A stretch of DNA of 64,000 nucleotides, taken from NCBI RefSeq assembly GCF_029893235.1, contig NZ_JARXWE010000013.1, forward strand, positions 1 to 64,000, read 5' to 3'. This DNA is from Dysgonomonas sp. PH5-45. Its GTDB lineage: Bacteria; Bacteroidota; Bacteroidia; Bacteroidales; Dysgonomonadaceae. The notes below the pieces were generated by a model. It saw only the letters and a program-made list of their open reading frames with translations. It did not search any database and was not told the origin of the DNA. The position numbers and the translations under genes are program-made. Shown in pieces: positions 63,020 to 64,000 of this stretch. Positions within the stretch are counted from its first letter, which is position 1. Each line of letters opens with the position of its first letter.

Positions 63020-64000
63020 TTACTTGGTAAGACGTTCCATCATTTCTATCTCGCTTTCGGCTTCGGCTTTGAGGGGAAGTGAGTCTTTCATTTGCAGGGC
63101 TTCTTCGTAAAGCTGCCGGGCTTTAGCATTGTCTTTTTCTACGAACAGGGCGTAGGCATATAGCAAGCGTTTCTTACTGAGCATAAACCGGCTGTATTGT
63201 GTGGCATATTTTTTCAGTTGGGGTGTCAAAATTTCGTCTATCTGCTCACGGCTCTCGTCCGATATGATTTTGTAGAAAGCAAGTTCGCACAGAATTTCGT
63301 AACGATAGATGCGTATCATGCGGGGCAGATAAGGTTCTAACTCCTCCAAACAACGGCGTGCTTCGTCTTGTTCGCCGAGGTCTTGAAGGCGTCCGGCTTC
63401 GAGCATTTTTATCGAAACATGCAGATAGTTATTGAAATCGGCATCGGGTGGAAGCACGAACCATTCTTCGGGCATTTCGCGCAGGCGTGTACCTTGGCTT
63501 AGCAAGGCGTTCGCTTTCAGTTGGAGCATAAAAGCCCTGCGGGCTATCATGTCTTTGCGGAGCATGAGTATATTATAGGTGTCGTTGGCGATGCCCGAAA
63601 TCTTCATCGGGATACCATTCATGAGGCTAAACAGCATTCCAAGAAAACACATTACGGCCAGAAAAAAATTTAAAGGAAATGGTGGCTGAAACATCCATAA
63701 TATCCAAAAACAGACTGCGGAGGCCAGGCAGTTTGCCAACACTCCACCGATGTTATACCTTATATAAGGAACCGTTTTCACGTCAAACCCATCGGGAGGC
63801 GACATCAGGCATTGACCGCCCGTGCCGGCTATGGCAAACCGTTTCACTTTTATTTTCCTGCCTTCGAACATAAAAACAAAACTGCCTATACGGAACGATA
63901 CAAAACCGTAGCCCGACATTAGCCCCGCAAAAAGGTGTCCGCCTTCGTGTAGGATAATTTGCAGGTAATATGCCAGCACAAAGGCAATGATACATAATAT
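63020..64000 (-). CDS. M50-type membrane metalloprotease, 5' end beyond the window
   Basis: The zinc motif HEGGH (IILHEGGHLFAGLMSGYGF) lies about 12 residues from the first in-window Val/GTG at 63979, in a hydrophobic segment. The frame has no stop up to the window edge (63980-64000 reads ILCIIAF), so the true start lies beyond 64000 and the gene is partial. Downstream are two or three membrane segments (about 69-95 and 98-115) and then a cytoplasmic helical, TPR-like region (about 180-319). Site-2-type proteases cut membrane proteins; the substrate is unknown. Confidence 0.7.
   Translation of the reverse strand: MLCIIAFVLAYYLQIILHEGGHLFAGLMSGYGFVSFRIGSFVFMFEGRKIKVKRFAIAGTGGQCLMSPPDGFDVKTVPYIRYNIGGVLANCLASAVCFWILWMFQPPFPLNFFLAVMCFLGMLFSLMNGIPMKISGIANDTYNILMLRKDMIARRAFMLQLKANALLSQGTRLREMPEEWFVLPPDADFNNYLHVSIKMLEAGRLQDLGEQDEARRCLEELEPYLPRMIRIYRYEILCELAFYKIISDESREQIDEILTPQLKKYATQYSRFMLSKKRLLYAYALFVEKDNAKARQLYEEALQMKDSLPLKAEAESEIEMMERLTK

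Overview
The window reads as chromosomal DNA from a Bacteroidota (order Bacteroidales) bacterium, probably an anaerobe of the Dysgonomonas / Dysgonomonadaceae or Parabacteroides type. I infer this from the gene families present (GldF-GldG fusion, DUF4199 next to a polyprenol glycosyltransferase, SusC-like carboxypeptidase-regulatory domain on a TonB receptor, DUF4139, OmpH with a membrane anchor, a Nudix-family regulator). Weak Shine-Dalgarno sequences and about twenty upstream copies of the Bacteroidota -7 box TAnnTTTG agree. The genus is inference; no rRNA or tRNA gene was recognised in the window.

Layout. 1-3.3 kb: three mini-hairpins at the left edge, a small secreted protein, and an overlapping ansA - ykgJ-like - pldA operon (minus strand). 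3.3-6.6 kb: TatD, LolD, the rpsF-rpsR-rplI ribosomal operon and a MarR regulator. 6.7-13.8 kb: DUF5672 protein, Bcr/CflA efflux, AraC regulator, PepSY protein and TonB siderophore receptor. 13.9-17.9 kb: a mobile-looking element, then an ABC importer (lipoprotein, ATPase, permease) with its own porin. 18-27 kb: fabI, a secreted protein, an AddB-like nuclease, mscL, a membrane-anchored unknown and a GldF-GldG fusion. 27-33 kb: rubrerythrin, a DUF6794-like protein, phoH-like, purC, a methyltransferase, a zeta-toxin-like kinase with a small overlapping partner, and menG/ubiE. 33-40.5 kb: Fic protein, DUF4139 protein, pyrG, yidC. 40.6-43.7 kb: an AT-rich accessory patch with an orphan phage-tail-like protein and a 398-bp tandem lipoprotein array. 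43.8-46.2 kb: OmpH-like protein and pepD.

46.3-55.1 kb is the metabolic centrepiece, a nine-gene minus-strand operon: glmS, glmL, glmE (glutamate mutase), mal (methylaspartate ammonia-lyase), an AtuA-family protein, a DUF4387 protein, a P-loop protein, and a two-subunit class I fumarase-type hydratase that in this context is best read as mesaconase. Together these account for glutamate -> 3-methylaspartate -> mesaconate -> citramalate. The AtuA / DUF4387 / P-loop trio has no assigned step, and no citramalate lyase is present in the window. Upstream lies a Nudix-fold regulator with a degenerate Nudix box and clear operator-like repeats; a 9-mer from its operator recurs in the glmS leader.

56-64 kb: a toxin-23-like secreted protein, a lipoprotein, a two-domain glycosyltransferase, glyA, a DPM1/GtrB-type glycosyltransferase with a DUF4199 protein, and an M50-type membrane metalloprotease that runs off the right edge.

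A repeat family links several intergenic regions. Three complete copies (13891-14139, 26998-27201, 61094-61393) have ~15-bp inverted termini and 9-10-bp flanking duplications; at least five truncated or decayed copies lie elsewhere. It behaves like a non-autonomous (MITE-like) element. A second, unrelated MITE-like element with IS-type ends sits at 46179-46305.
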